DNA from: Dugong dugon
Taxonomy: Eukaryota; Chordata; Mammalia; Sirenia; Dugongidae
Direction of reading: 5' to 3'
Assembly (NCBI GenBank): GCA_030035585.1
Contig: CM057465.1
Location: 33,746,001 to 33,810,000, forward strand
DNA length: 64,000 bases
Under the pieces are notes generated by a model. The model was given only the letters and a program-made list of their open reading frames with translations. It made no database searches and had not been told where the DNA came from. A program made the translations under genes and the position numbers. Within the stretch, counting starts at the first letter, position 1. Every line of letters starts with the position of its first letter. This document shows positions 44,990 to 57,619 of the stretch, in pieces.

Positions 44990-47317
44990 GTAAAAGTATC
45001 CTATATTGATTATGGGAAATGTGGTTACTAAGATATGAATTTCTCAGTAAAACATAGGTGTTTCATAAACTTTTCAGAATTGGAAGAAACTTTTGATTTA
45101 AGTTCAGCCGTTTGCTCCCATGCAAGAATTTGTTTTGAAAGACTAGATTTGTACTTTCATCTTGCAGTATCAAAGTAGTTTCCAGATTTTGGTGACCTTT
45201 TCATTAGTGAATTCTTATTGGTTTTTAGCATAATGAATTTTAGTAATTCTTTGACTTAGTCATTTTATTGCCTTACTGTTTTAAAAGGCCAAGATCTTTA
45301 AATTTGATGAACACCTTTATGATTTTAGAGAACCCCTCTCCCCTAAACACTGGACTAATCCAGGAAAAGTATACAGAATTATCTAAGAGCAAAGCACAAT
45401 TAATATTTACATTCAGAGCATTTAGAAGTTTGTATAGACATGAGTACATGCAAGAAGATGCTGTTGGTAGTCTCAAATTTTTGTTAACTGTTCTCATTTT
45501 TAAAGCTTCAGGATGTACCATATCTCTCAGCAACAGTTTGAAAGAATCTTTCTGTGAAATGACAAACTTTCAGCATCATCTTTTAATAATGTGCATTCAT
45601 AAAATAACTTTGTGCCCATTGAGAAAATTCTTTAATGTTGGCTATAATCCATAGTATTTTCTGAGTTATGTTTCTTAAATTTCTAAAGGATATGTGCTAA
45701 ACTAAGTATGAAGAGGGTTCAAGTCACATACTGTTCTGAAATGGCCAATCAAAAAGTAGGTTATCACCTGCTGGATCAGGGCATCTCTTACGTTTCAATG
45801 AGTATTCTTTCTCTGTTTGGTTATTTTAAGAAGAAAGGTTAAACTACTAGAATAAGTTAGGTTAGACTAGTTATATGGAGGATAATTTAAAATTATAATC
45901 AATTTTTAGAAATGAATCTATAAATATTTACTTTAAAAGTAAATATCTAATATTAGAAACTTTAAGAAATGGATAAAACTACATGTTTTAAAAATTTTAA
46001 ATCATCTCATCCTTACTCAAAGTGATCAGAATATTTGCCAGTAAACAGAGGGAAAGAGGAAGGTTGCATACCATAGTGACTGTCATGTTATGGGCACTAA
46101 GTTTAAGTATTTGTTGACGGAATGAAAATTTGCATAGTTTGAACTTTACCTAAGCTAGTTTCCATGACTTTGCTGGTATACCTCTGCCACTTCAAAAATT
46201 GTAGAGAAAATTTTTGCTTCTCCAAATGTTTTTAAATAAGATGCTTTTAAAAGTTCGTAGCACCAGGGTTAGTAAATTAGGCTAATCCCAAAAGCCTAAT
46301 GCATTTTAAGATAAGAAGGGAAAAATTTGACTAAAACTGAGTAATATCCCTATTAGAAAAAATCAGTGGGATTGTGTCATGATTACCTGAACTGCTTTTG
46401 AGTGTTATTTTCCTTCTCTTTGTTACCAGAGAGCCATTCCTAAAGTAATCATGTGCCAGGAATACATTTCAAGATATTTAATGTTAATGTGATTGAAAAA
46501 TAGAACCAGTTTCACTATGGCAAATAGTGAGTCTCAGTAGACTCAGTAGATTTTCTGCCAAGAACATTATCTGTATATTGAAATGACAATAAAACCAAAG
46601 AATTAGCACAGGGTGGCTACACAGTTTTGAAATTTGAAACTAGTAGTGTAGATTTTTAGAGCTTTTAAAAACATCTTTTTATATCCATATGACACCTTAG
46701 ATACTTTAAAAAACATGCTTTTTAAGTATTAGGTGTGTGGTTTGTAAATTAAGATCTTTTCAAATAAATAGTGAAGATTTGCTTTCCCCACTAACCGTTG
46801 CATAAACTTTTAATTAGTCTTAGTGGAAGAAATAATCTATAATGAATTTCAGCAGAAGGGTAAGGGTAAGAGATGTTTGAATTAAGAGAAGAGATGTTTG
46901 AAATGACTTAATGGTTTTGAACATTGTAGCATTAATGTTTTGTAAGTTCAGGTACCATGATAAGATAAATTGGAGTGTACCTTCCTTAGTAACTAGTGCA
47001 GTTTATCTTCTGTATACCAACCAGAGTCTGTAGAGTGTCAAATAACCAGGCTTCTTATTGTGCCTGTAGAACTTTATTTAATTTCATGTATGTTTGTTTT
47101 TTTTTGTCACATTCCTTTTATTAATGTTGTCATTTTATCTGTCTACGTTGTCAGGTTGACACGTGTGCTCATGGTTGGCTATTGACAAAAATTATTTTAA
47201 ATTTAATTCCCTAGTAGCTTCTGGGATGACTTTCTAACATTATTTTGAAAGAAAATAAAGTCTAAGTAGTTGCTTCAATTGCTTAGGGAACATTATACTT
47301 TTGGGAGTAGGGGATTA
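44990..47317. other. Intron 7, repeat-poor stretch
   Basis: About 2.3 kb with no transposon I can recognise, unusually clean for this window. Open frames here (for example 45268-45654) have no similarity to a known domain and no splice context. I see no gene. Confidence 0.5.
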
Positions 47318-47326
47318 TCTTTTCAT

Positions 47327-47538
47327 CCATCCAAAAACCTGTTGCTGTCAAGTCAATTCCGACTGATAGTGACCCTGTAGGACAGAGTACAGTTGCCCCC
47401 TAGGGTTTCCAAGGCTGTGAATCTTCACGGAAGCAGACTGCCACATCTTTCTTCTGCGGAGCGGCTGATGGGTTCGAACTGCCGACCTTTTGGTTAGTTA
47501 GTAGCTGAGCGCTTTAAGTACTGTGCCATCAGGGCTCT
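47327..47538 (-). repeat. AfroSINE (long subfamily) with target-site duplication
   Basis: CTGTTGCTGTCAAGTCAATT, AGCAGACTGCCACATCTTTC and CGAACTGCCGACCTTTTGGT. Exact 9-bp duplication TCTTTTCAT at 47318-47326 and 47539-47547. Confidence 0.94.
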
Positions 47539-47674
47539 TCTTTTCATACTGGAAAAGAAATAGATTTTTGTTTTAAAATGCCCTCTTTTTTATGTAACTG
47601 AAAGTAAGAAACAGGTATCAGAGTCTACTGGAATCTGGCACTTCTAATATGCGTAAATCTGGTAACCTTCTGCT

Positions 47675-48560
47675 GGAAATCATTCATTCATTCAACAAAT
47701 ATTTGTTCAGTGCTAGGGAGTCAGCAATGCTCAAGACAGATAAGGTTTGTATTCTTCAGAACTTACATTCTGTTGAGGAAGTAGACAGTAAATAAATGAA
47801 AACAAAACAGAAAACCACAGGCAAATATGATAGAATGACAGGCTGGGAGGACCACATCAAGTGAGAGTGATTTGGGAATGCCTGTTTGAGGAGATGACAT
47901 TTGCTTCAAGTCTTGCATGATGAGAAAGAATCGGTTATGCAAAGATATGTGAGGGAAACTTTCCACGTAGAGGAACCTGCAAATTCAAGACCCTGGGCAC
48001 AGATAAGCTTGTCATGTTTGAGGTACAGAAATAAGGACCTGGAGTGTGGTGAGCAAGCGGGTGAAGTCACTGAGAGACACAGGTGCCACATCATGTAAGG
48101 CTATGATAAAGGAGCTTTCATTGTATTATTTGTGGGAAATAGTTGGAAGGACTTATATGGGCTGGCTCTATGATCTGCTTTTTGTTTTAAATATTTTTAA
48201 AAGATTACTCTGGTGGCTATATGGAGAATGCATTGAAAGTAAAATAGGAGGGAATGGAGATCAAAAATCATGCAAGTGATGATGGTGGCTTAGGCTAAGA
48301 TGGTATGAGTAAATATGGGTAGAAGTGAATGGATTTGGAGATGATATTTTAGAATAGAAATGACTAGATAGGTTAGATATGGGGTGAGAGAAAGCAACAT
48401 TGATGACTTAGGGTTTTGGTTTGAGTAACTGAATGGCTTGTGATACCTTGTATTGAGGTTGTAAAAAGTGAAGGAGAAATACTTTTTTGAGGGAAGGTGA
48501 TAGGAATGGCTTTGTTTTGGTCATATTTAATTTGAAGTCATGCTTTTTAGCCATAAGGAA
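47675..48560 (-). repeat. L2-like ancient repeat
   Basis: It starts with the inverted L2 end TCATTCATTCAACAAATATT, continues with TTGCTTCAAGTCTTGCATGA, and includes AAAGATTACTCTGGTGGCTA and GATGATGGTGGCTTAGGCTA. This is the same family as 20961-21330, but longer. Open frames over it are incidental. Confidence 0.5.
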
Positions 48561-48702
48561 TATCAAGCTAATTAACTAAACATAAATAACTGCAAATTTT
48601 CAAAAGGAAAAATTCATTTAAAAAAGAAAAAACTAGATTATTTTTCCAGGAATTTGACAAATCTTATTTATGTCTGTATATTTTTCTGTTTTTCATTTTT
48701 AG

Positions 48703-48765
48703 TCTTAGGAAACCGAAAAACAAACAAACCGATTCTGACTGGTGGCAACCCCGTGTGTTAATTAT
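48703..48765 (-). repeat. AfroSINE tail fragment
   Basis: AAACAAACAAACCGATTCTG followed by ACTGGTGGCAACCCCGTGTG is a truncated antisense SINE/RTE 3' end. Confidence 0.55.
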
Positions 48766-48799
48766 ATTTTGCATTATAGTAGTTATGTAACTATTGTCA

Positions 48800-48930
48800 T
48801 TTTTGTTAGTTGCCATAGAGTCGATTCCAACTCATGACGACACCATGTGTGCAGAGTAGAACTGCTCCATAGAGGTTTCAAGGCTGTGACCTTTCAGAAA
48901 CACATCTCCTCCAGGCCTGTCTTCCTATTT
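48800..48930 (-). repeat. AfroSINE, truncated
   Basis: TTGTTAGTTGCCATAGAGTC followed by GATTCCAACTCATGACGACA, then CAGAGTAGAACTGCTCCATA. The tRNA-like head is missing. Confidence 0.8.
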
Positions 48931-49167
48931 CTTCTAAAATAGCTATTTTCTAAATAAGATTAAACTGAAGTTTCTTAGAAGTCTATCTTTTGATATTAAC
49001 TAGAGATTTACCCTTGTAAGTTAGTTATTCAAGTAAGGAATTAGATTCCTTTATTTTATAAATAAATTATTCTTTTTTTCAAAATAAGATAGAGTTCTTT
49101 TTTGAAGACAGTTGACATTCAATAATAGGTAGCTTTAAAATGGCTATTTTGAATTTTAGAAGGATTA

Positions 49168-49372
49168 AAACCATTACCCTTGAGTCCAACTCATGGTGAC
49201 TACATGTATGTCAGAATAGAGCTGTGCTCCATAGGGTTTTCAATTTCTGCCTTTTTGGAAGTAGATCACCAGACCTTTTTTCCAAGGTACTTCTGGGGGG
49301 GGGTCTCAGATCTCCAACCTTTCAGCTAACAGCTGAGCCCATTAACCATTTGTACCACACAGGAACTCCTTA
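49168..49372 (-). repeat. AfroSINE, old
   Basis: TTGAGTCCAACTCATGGTGA at the left and TTTCAGCTAACAGCTGAGCC near the inverted head. Diverged, with a G-run near 49295-49303. Confidence 0.8.
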
Positions 49373-51717
49373 GAAGGATCAGGAATTGCCATATACCCTA
49401 GATTAGAAGTTCTTAAACTGGGATCTACTAGTGGATTTTGGTTGAAGGGTGGGTCCATAGACCACTGAAATTGTTAGAAAAATGTTGCGTATATTGGCAC
49501 TTTTCTGTGGGAGGTGATCAGTGGCTTTCACCGGATATGACTCAAAAGAATTTAAGAATCGCCGCCCTATATAATAGGTACATAGAATAAATCCAAATTT
49601 TTTTTGTTAAGTAATAATAGCAGAAAAAATAATGATTTGGGATATTAAGGGGAAAAAAAAAACCCCAAAATAAGTTTATGGCCTATGCAAGAATCCCTTG
49701 TTACGGTAGCTTCTCATTTGTGAATTTTAAAAAATAACTTGGTGAATTGAGTTTTGGGGGTGCAATTAATCTCAAAGTGCTACCCACCTATTTATAATCT
49801 TTTCTTTATAATACTATCAAAGGACAAATTTAACTTGTGCAGAATGTAAAATTATTGAGCTGTTATTAATATATTGAAATAGACTCTTACATGGTTTCTT
49901 GAGGTAAGAAACTGTTTTCAGAAAATAGTTTCCATTACTTGTTAAGTGCCTGACCTAGATGGTCTCCAAGGAAGAATTTTTCTAAGTTTTGGTAGTGAAA
50001 TTCAACCTCACCCAGGGAAAACTTCAAGCGATCTTCTACCCCAGCAATAATGTTTACCTAACTGAAATTCTTGAAGAATTTCTTTTATTATCAGTTACAT
50101 AGTCATACACACTCCATGTAGATTCTTGTTGTTGTTATTGTTATTTATTATTTTGGTTGACACATGGAGTGGTCAAATATAGATGATTTGGAACCCTGAT
50201 TTTAGTATATTTCTTCAAATTAATTGTTTGTTTATTTTGCCAGATGAATAAAAGAACTATACAAAAATAGTCAGATGGACTAGAGAAGTAGTTGAAAGAT
50301 TTCTTAAAGCTCCCTCAATCTTTTTATCTAGGCAATCCTTAGGTGTCACATGGCCCTCTAGTGGAAGGGATGCTCAGCTGGACCGAGGCAACTGCAGGAT
50401 ATTCTCTGGGAGTTGTTACCCAAAGGGATTGCTTTTATTCAGGTAATCTTTATAGTTTGGATTAATTAGCTGGTTCTGATGATTTAGGTTATGGAATTTT
50501 GGAATAGGTAAGGAGATATTTTACAGTAAATAGCCCATTTGTGGTAGACTCAGCTAGATTAGCCCATTCCCTATTAAATACCATTGATATTTTTATTAAA
50601 GGATTGGTTGGGCTTTCTGTTGTTGTTATCGTTGTTTTGTTACGGTTGTTGCTGTTGGTGGTGATGGTATGTTTTTTTTTTTTGTTTATTTTTTAAATTT
50701 TTAAAAATATAAAATGTACTACATTCTTTATAAGGAATCATCCTTCATAAGTAAGGCACTTAAAGACTCCTTATTCTTTGATTTTTTTCCACCCAATTTT
50801 GTGAAATAAAATTTCAGTATGTTTTCTTTTTAAAGGAATTTTGAATAATTATATATGCATTCCTGAAATTTCGACAGACATTTTAAATTCACTTTTCTAT
50901 TTAAAGTAGTAGATAAATTGTGGAGAACATTAGTAAAAATGTTGGTGTCTGACTGATTTGCAGAAGGAAAGATAAGATTTTAAATCAGTAAAGGCAAAAA
51001 GAACATAGATCTAGAATTAAAGACCCTTACTTCTAGTTTCGTACTTCCTTTAATATATTTTAATCGTATTCACTTATATTCCTTGGCATTCTTTTTCTTG
51101 GGCTTAAAGAGAGTTGCAAAACTTCACTGTTTTCTGTTGTTTCTGTTGTCTTTGGAAATTTCTGGATGGGTGAATGAATTTGAGATACGTAGGTCAAGAA
51201 TGCCAGTCCAACAGTGGTAGTAGTAGAAGCTGACTTTTGTCTTCCCTGTTCTCTTCTTAAGACTCTTGTCATTACTGAAACTAAACAGAGATTTCTAGCA
51301 GTATAGTATTATAGCAAGATGCTTTATAGCAATAACTGACTCAAGAAATCCATAGAGTATGATATGACTGAAGATAAACTTAGTGATATCCTCTGATCCA
51401 GCAAGTACTAAAATACCTACTTTTTGATTTGCTCTCTAATATAATTCAAAATTCAAGCAAAAATAGAATCCAGAGAGTAAGATGAGTAAATACATTTTCT
51501 GATTTTTTTTTGAACAGGAAAGTATAATAAATCATGTGTAATGATTTAGATTATTTGAGGAATTGATACTTTGTCCAGTGTCAAAAATTGTAACATCAGT
51601 GAACTAATATTGTGGTCTTAATTTTATTTTTATAGAAGTGCTTTAAAAGCTAGTAACTACAGTATTCTGCCTTTTCTTTTATTTTAAATGTAAAATTTCT
51701 TCCGCTTACATTATCAG
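49373..51717. other. Intron 7 end, no repeat recognised
   Basis: About 2.3 kb with only simple T-rich runs and a GTTGTT cluster near 50620-50665. No element or gene is identifiable. The exon 8 acceptor tract ends it. Confidence 0.4.
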
Positions 51718-51843
51718 GGCGAGTCAGCACTTGATTTGGCAAAGCAGAGAAAAAACGTGTGGATGATCAACCATTTACAAGAGGCAAGGCAAGCAAAAGG
51801 ATATGACAATCCATCTTTCCTTAGAAAATTAAAAGCTGATAAG
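51718..51843 (+). CDS. ZDHHC17: ZDHHC17 exon 8 (residues 258-299, end of ankyrin domain and linker)
   Basis: This 126-bp, 42-codon exon encodes GESALDLAKQRKNVWMINHL, finishing the last ankyrin repeat, then the basic linker QEARQAKGYDNPSFLRKLKA before the membrane domain. The acceptor is TTATCAG ending at 51717 and the donor is AAG then GTAAAC at 51844. Both boundaries are phase 0, so the exon can be skipped without a frameshift. The linker is the cytosolic connection between the substrate-binding ankyrin domain and the first transmembrane helix. Confidence 0.97.
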
Positions 51844-51887
51844 GTAAACTCATGACTGAAGATTTTCAATATATAACCTTTTATAAT

Positions 51888-52040
51888 TTTTAAAAATTGT
51901 AAACAATATATATAAAACACAACATTTGCCAATTCAGCATTTTTTACATTTACAATTCATTTACAATGATATTTACCATGTTGTGCAACCATCACCAATA
52001 TCCACTGCCAAGTTTTCCATCACCATAAACAGATATAAGT
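51888..52040 (-). mobile_element. L1 3' end fragment, antisense
   Basis: GTAAACAATATATATAAAAC, then CCATGTTGTGCAACCATCAC and TTTTCCATCACCATAAACAG, is an L1 3' terminal region starting 45 bp after exon 8. Confidence 0.6.
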
Positions 52041-52469
52041 GTATAGTAAATATATAATCCTTTAAGATTCATAGCCATACTTTATGAGTATTTACAGCCT
52101 TTAATTTTGTCATTGCTTAATGTAATTTTAAAAACAGTATTTCACCCAGAATAAAATGAAGGTAGACAGCAAAGTTTCTCAGGGTTCTTAGTTCCTTACT
52201 TGGTAGGTGAACTATTTCTATTATTTGATAATTGAAGGATATGTGAAATTATTTAAAGCTCCATAGTCTACTGATGGAAATTTTACTTCATTTCATTCAG
52301 CTAAGTATTTTAATAGATAAAAATAAAGGTTTTTTCCTGTTATATGCGTTTGTTAATATGGAAAATTGTGAAAAATCTTTGTCCTAATAGATACCTTTTT
52401 AAGCTACTTAAAAATCTAGCTCTAATTTATTTGTGCTTTCCATTCTTTTGTGATACACTGTAACTTTTT

Positions 52470-52835
52470 AGCTAGATTTTCTTTTTTTGGAGCTGCTTGA
52501 ATTTACAGAAAAATTGTGTAGAATGTACAGAGTTTCCAAATATGCCCTCTCTCCCTTCCTGCAGTGTTTCTTCTTCTTATTAACATTCTGCATTTGCATG
52601 GTACTTTGTTACAATTGGTAGACTAATATTGGTGCATTATTATTAATTATTAACTAAAGTTCATAATTTATATTAGGATTCACTCTTTGTATTATACAAT
52701 CCTGTTGGTTTTGACAAATGTATAATGTCATGTATCCACCATTACAGTTTCATACAGAATAATTTCAGTTTCCTAAAAATATTCCATGCCCCACTATTCA
52801 TCCCTCTTCCCTTCCCTGTAACTTATTTCATACAG
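52470..52835 (-). mobile_element. Old L1 3' UTR fragment, antisense
   Basis: TTTACAGAAAAATTGTGTAG, CAATCCTGTTGGTTTTGACA and ATGTATCCACCATTACAGTT match the inverted 3' region of an ancient L1. Confidence 0.6.
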
Positions 52836-53600
52836 ACAGAAAATCTGTAGTCTCAACTGCTCTATGGAAAGCCCATTTTAGATTTTCCATATACCTTCAG
52901 TTTTAAACTATGTGACTATTAGCACAATTGCCTGACAGTAGTAATATGATTTCACAACTGAAAACATTTCCCCAAAGGAGCAGTCTAGATTCCTCAGAAA
53001 GTTTTCCACTACAAAAGGAGAAATCAGCTGACTTGACAATTCCTTTATAGACCTAATAACTGACAGGATATCTTCTAACTTGTTAATCACAACTTGACTG
53101 GCATTAAGCCTTGACTACCAGTCTTACGTGTACTTTTTTCAGACTGTGCTGGTGGTAATACTGTTTGTTTTATAGTCAACATTGATCTGTCATTTGTCAG
53201 GACAAAAAGACAAATTTCAGATAAAGGGAAACAGACTTCAAAGCAGCGCCTTATTTATTTGTAGGAGTTCATACTCCTTTAATGAACTGAAAAGTCCTTT
53301 GGTTCATTACTTAGACATCGGAACAATTAGATTTATAGTTTATAAACTTGCCTGTTTTTAGCCCCATAACTGAGCAGATTTTGCATGTTAACTCTTTAAT
53401 TTCACTATTAGATACAGTATAGAGAATGAGTCATTTATTTATTTTGATGTTGCTTTATCCTCTAGAATTTAGAGCAGTTTTGCTCAAAGGAGTGAAAAAT
53501 GGTTACTGTCTCATTAGGTCACTAATAAAAATGTCTTGTGTTAGTTTGGAAATTCCCATAATCGTTATGCTTTCATTTTGTTGAATGTAAATTTACTAAA

Positions 53601-53602
<2 letters not shown>
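52836..53602. other. Intron 8 segment, no repeat recognised
   Basis: About 770 bp without an assigned element or coding signal. Confidence 0.4.

Positions 53603-53642
<40 letters not shown>
53603..53642. repeat. (TG)n microsatellite
   Basis: An uninterrupted alternating TG run of about 19-20 units, flanked by unique intron sequence. Confidence 0.98.
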
Positions 53643-53644
<2 letters not shown>

Positions 53645-54389
53645 TCAGGTGAAAATGGCTTTGTAAAGTCTAGGTGTTGCATTAATATGTAAAGTTGCTT
53701 ATTGTAGAGTAATGAATTATATTTACATGTTTGGATTTTAAGAAAAGAGAGCTTCATAAAAGTTTAACCCAATTTTATTAACACTTCTCTAGCATTACGA
53801 TCAGTTCAGAAGTTGAGTGTTCTGTGTTTTTCTTTGTATTAGTAGCTTTAAATATATTAAGTTTCTTAAAAAAGTAACTAGATATAAACATATGATGGTC
53901 GGGGACTCTGAAATTAAGCATTTGTAGTTATGTAGACCACTCATCAATTTTTCTGTCCTACTTTAGAAAAATTTAAATTGTGAGTGTGACTTGCTTTTCT
54001 AACTTATCAAGTATGTTCTATATTTAAAGTTAAACAAGAGTGACCCCTAGGAGTCAGTATAATTTCACCAAGAACAAATCTTTAAAAAGAAAAAAAAAGG
54101 TTTTTTTGGATAGTGTTAGTAGACAGATTTGGAGGGACTCTTGACTTCAGAAAACTGTTTAAAAAAGCTCTTTGATTTTTAAGGTTAGAAGATTTTACCT
54201 TAAAGCAGATTTAAGTTTAAATAAGTGTTAGTTGCTTAGTAATTATTTTAAAGGGATATAAGTTAGTATTTTCTTAACACTAGAAACCCATGATCTCTTT
54301 TGTTAACCATAGATATCTTACATTTCTTCCTTTTTAATCTTATTTATTGATCATGTAAAAATAAATGGGAAGATGGAGTAAACATACTT
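53643..54389. other. Intron 8 segment, no repeat recognised
   Basis: About 750 bp of AT-rich sequence. No element identified. Confidence 0.4.
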
Positions 54390-54521
54390 TTCCGTATCCT
54401 CCTGCTAAGTATAACTAAAACAACTGGACACTATATAAAAAACAAACATAAGAAGACTCTAAAAGATGGAGAGACGGGATCTTGGGACCTGAAGAATGAC
54501 ATGGTGATGAGTTCCCTGGGC

Positions 54522-54547
54522 TTTTTTTTTTTTTTTTTTTTTTTTTT
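54522..54547. repeat. Poly-T run
   Basis: 26 consecutive T. It may be an inverted A-tail of the adjoining fragment or slippage. Confidence 0.95.
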
Positions 54548-54610
54548 GGCTTCATATATCCCAAACTATGAGCTGGTAAAGCCAGCAACACGGAGCTGTG
54601 AAGGAGCCCA

Positions 54611-54715
54611 GACCAAAACACACAGTTGCCATGGAGTACACTCCAATTCATTGGCGACTCCTCGTGCTGCATAGTAGAACTGCATTGCATATTCTCTCTA
54701 GCCAACGAACCACAG
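54611..54715 (-). repeat. AfroSINE 3' fragment
   Basis: CACACAGTTGCCATGGAGTA, then TTCATTGGCGACTCCTCGTG and GCATAGTAGAACTGCATTGC. It is an old antisense copy without a recognisable head. Confidence 0.6.
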
Positions 54716-55445
54716 AGAGGCAGCCTAGCAAGACAGAAAACTTTTTAAGAAGATAACTGCTATACTATAACCAAATTCTACAGAAAAAAACTGTGGCCTC
54801 ACCCTCACCCACACCAGCAAAGGCCCAATGGTGAGCTTAGGATTTCCGTTCTCACTGGGCAATAATGAGGCTCAACCCTTCTGCTGGGGTGGTATCAGAG
54901 AAGGCTGAGTGACTTGGCTATTAATCCTGACTATTAATGAGGCTCCGCTCATGCTTTATCAGTGGAGACCACATGGGGAGTAATAATGAGGTGCCCCTAT
55001 GCTGCTCAGTCAGGGAGGTATCAGCAGAGGTATAGTGGGGACCTAAAATCCCACCCCTGCCCAACAGTAATGAGGAGCCCCTTCCTCAGGTGTCAGTTGA
55101 GGCCAAGTGGGAATTCTGAACTTCTATCCTCAATTGGCAGTAATAAAGAGGTGTCCCTCTCTGTCCCCTTTCAGAGGAACCCATCTAAAAAGAAGATTTA
55201 TATAAGATCCAGAGTCATAATATAGTACACAAAATTCTCAGGTTTCAATTAAAAGACCACTCATTGCACCAAGAACCAGGAATATCTCAAAATGAATGAA
55301 CAGAGATAATCAGTAGATGCTAAACCATGATGACAAGCATGTTAGAATTAACTGACAAAGATTTTAAAACAACCATCATAAAAGTGCTTCGATACACAAT
55401 TACAAACGTGATGAAACAAATGAAAAATATGCTGTCTATAAGAAA

Positions 55446-55616
55446 CTCGGAAACCCTGGTGGCATATAGTGTTTGAGAGCTACAGCTGCTAACCAAACGG
55501 TCAGCAGTTCAATCCACCAGGTGCTTCTTGGAAACCGTGTGGGGCAGTTCTACTCTGTCCTATAGGGTCACTATGAGTTGGAATTGACTCAACAGCGGTG
55601 GTTTTTTTTTTTTTTA
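55446..55616 (+). repeat. AfroSINE
   Basis: GGAAACCCTGGTGGCATATA, GCTGCTAACCAAACGGTCAG and GAGTTGGAATTGACTCAACA with a T-run. It lies within the old L1 region. Confidence 0.93.
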
Positions 55617-55732
55617 AATAAACTCATTTCAGATGTAACAGTATAGGCAAGTTGAAAGTAACAATGGGAGAAGATATGTTACCCTGATAACAAAACCAGA
55701 CAAAGACAATTAAAAAAGAAAACTTTAGGCCA

Positions 55733-55903
55733 CTAAAACAAAAAAACTAAACCCATTGCCATCAAGTTGATTCCGACTCAAAGCGACTCTAAAGGACAGG
55801 GTAGAACTGCCCCATGCGGTTTCCAAGAAGCACCTGGTGGATTTGAACTGCCGACCTTTTGGTTAGCAGCCGTAGCTCTTAACCACTACGCCACTAGGAT
55901 TTC
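55733..55903 (-). repeat. AfroSINE
   Basis: CCATTGCCATCAAGTTGATT, GAACTGCCGACCTTTTGGTT and AACCACTACGCCACTAGGAT. It lies opposite in orientation to the copy 120 bp upstream, so the two could pair in RNA. Confidence 0.93.
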
Positions 55904-56573
55904 CAGTGTTCCTCATAAATACAGGCTCAAAAATCCTTAACATAAAATAGAATTCAGCAAATGTACAAAAGGAATTGTGTATCTTGACAAAGTGGAATTT
56001 ATTCTAGGGATGCAAGACTGGTTCAGTATTCAAAAGTCCATCAATGTATTCTACCATATTAACGCACTGAAGACAAATCTCATGATTATATCAATGGATA
56101 CAGAAAAAGCAGTTCATAAAATTCAACATCCATTCATTGGTAAAAACTCTCAGAAAATTAGGAATAGAGAGGAACTTCCTCAGCTTTATAAAGAGCATCT
56201 ACGAAAACCTACAACTAATATTATACTTAATGGTGAAAGACTGAATACTTTCCCTATAAGATCGAGAACAAGGCAAAGATGTTTGCTTTCATTGCTCTTT
56301 CTCAACATAGCGCTAAAAGTTTTAGCCAGTGCAATGAAACAAGAAAGGAAACCAAAAGTATATAGATCAGAAAGGAAAAAAATAGAACTGTCCCTATATG
56401 CTTTTGATATGATTATCTATATAGAAAATCCCAAGGAATCTACAAAAAAAAAAAAAAAACCCTCTTGGAACTAGTAAGTGTGGTCAGGATACAAGGTAAA
56501 CATACAGAAATCAATTTTATTTCTGTATACTTGGCAATGAACATGTGGACACTGAAATTAAAAATACAATATG

Positions 56574-56770
56574 TATGTCGATGTATTGTGAGATTGTTGA
56601 CCACTGCTATAGGGCAACATTTGTAGTAACTATTAAATGGGAGGCTGTTTTGTCCTGTAAGCCTTCATCTTGGGCGAGAATGGCAGCACAATTGGAAGAG
56701 CATAGTCAATATCACTTAAATGTGTAAGTAAAAAGTTTTGAAATGGTGTTTAAATAAAATAAGAATAAAT

Positions 56771-56801
<31 letters not shown>

Positions 56802-57250
56802 TGAGACTAAAGAGGTACAATAGTCCACTGACAAGGTCCAGAAGACAGAAGGGGACAAGGAAGCCCCCTGGTGATAGGGAACACAAGGTGGAGTAAGGAT
56901 ATTCTTGATGTGCTGTGAGATTGTTAACCATTGTCATAGGGCAACATGTGTAGTAACTGTTAAATGAATAACTATTTTTTCTGTAAGCCTTCATCTTAAG
57001 TGAGAATAACAGCACAGTTGGAAGAGCGTAGTCAATGTCACTGAACTGTGAATGTAGAAATTTTTGAAACGGTGTATCTTTGGCCATCTGTAATTTTCAT
57101 CAAAAAAAAAGGTTGAGAATTTAGAGGCTTAATACATTGTGGGGTTGTTAACCAATGTCAAAAAACAACATGTGTACTACTATTTCATGAGAAACTATTT
57201 GCTCTGTAAGCTTTCACCTGAAGTACAATAAAATATATATTAAAAAAAAA
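56574..57250 (+). mobile_element. Retroposed insert of three L1-3'-end-like units
   Basis: An exact 14-bp duplication AAAAATACAATATG (56560-56573 and 57251-57264) brackets 677 bp ending in a poly-A run. Inside, three diverged units each read TTGTGAGATTGTTGACCA-like, then GGCAACATGTGTAGTA, then CTGTAAGCCTTCATCTT (starting about 56588, 56914 and 57136). The last resembles L1 3' termini at 22790 and 61210. A (TAAA)n tract at about 56765-56801 separates the first two units. Confidence 0.85.
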
Positions 57251-57619
57251 AAAAATACAATATGACTTCAAATTGTCAAAAAAAGACAAGAAATACTTAA
57301 GTACAAATCTAACCAAACATGTAAAGTATTTTGTATAATGAAAACTAAAAAATACCAATGAAAATTAAAGGTGATCTAAATGAACGAAGAGACATATTGT
57401 GTTCATGAATTGGATGACTCAGTGCTGTAAATATATTAATTCTTCCTAAATTGATAATCAGACTTAGTGTAATTCCTGTTAAAATTTCAGCAGGAGTTTT
57501 TGTATATATAGACAAGAATATTCCAAAATTTATATGGAAAGACAAAGAAAATAGAATAGCTAAAATAATTTTGAAAAAGAAGAATCAATCTACTCAATTT
57601 CAAGACTTGTTATATATCA

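Noticed and set aside
45268-45654. 128-codon open frame in intron 7
   Set aside because: No recognisable domain, no splice signals linking it to ZDHHC17 in frame, and composition like its surroundings. Chance open frame.
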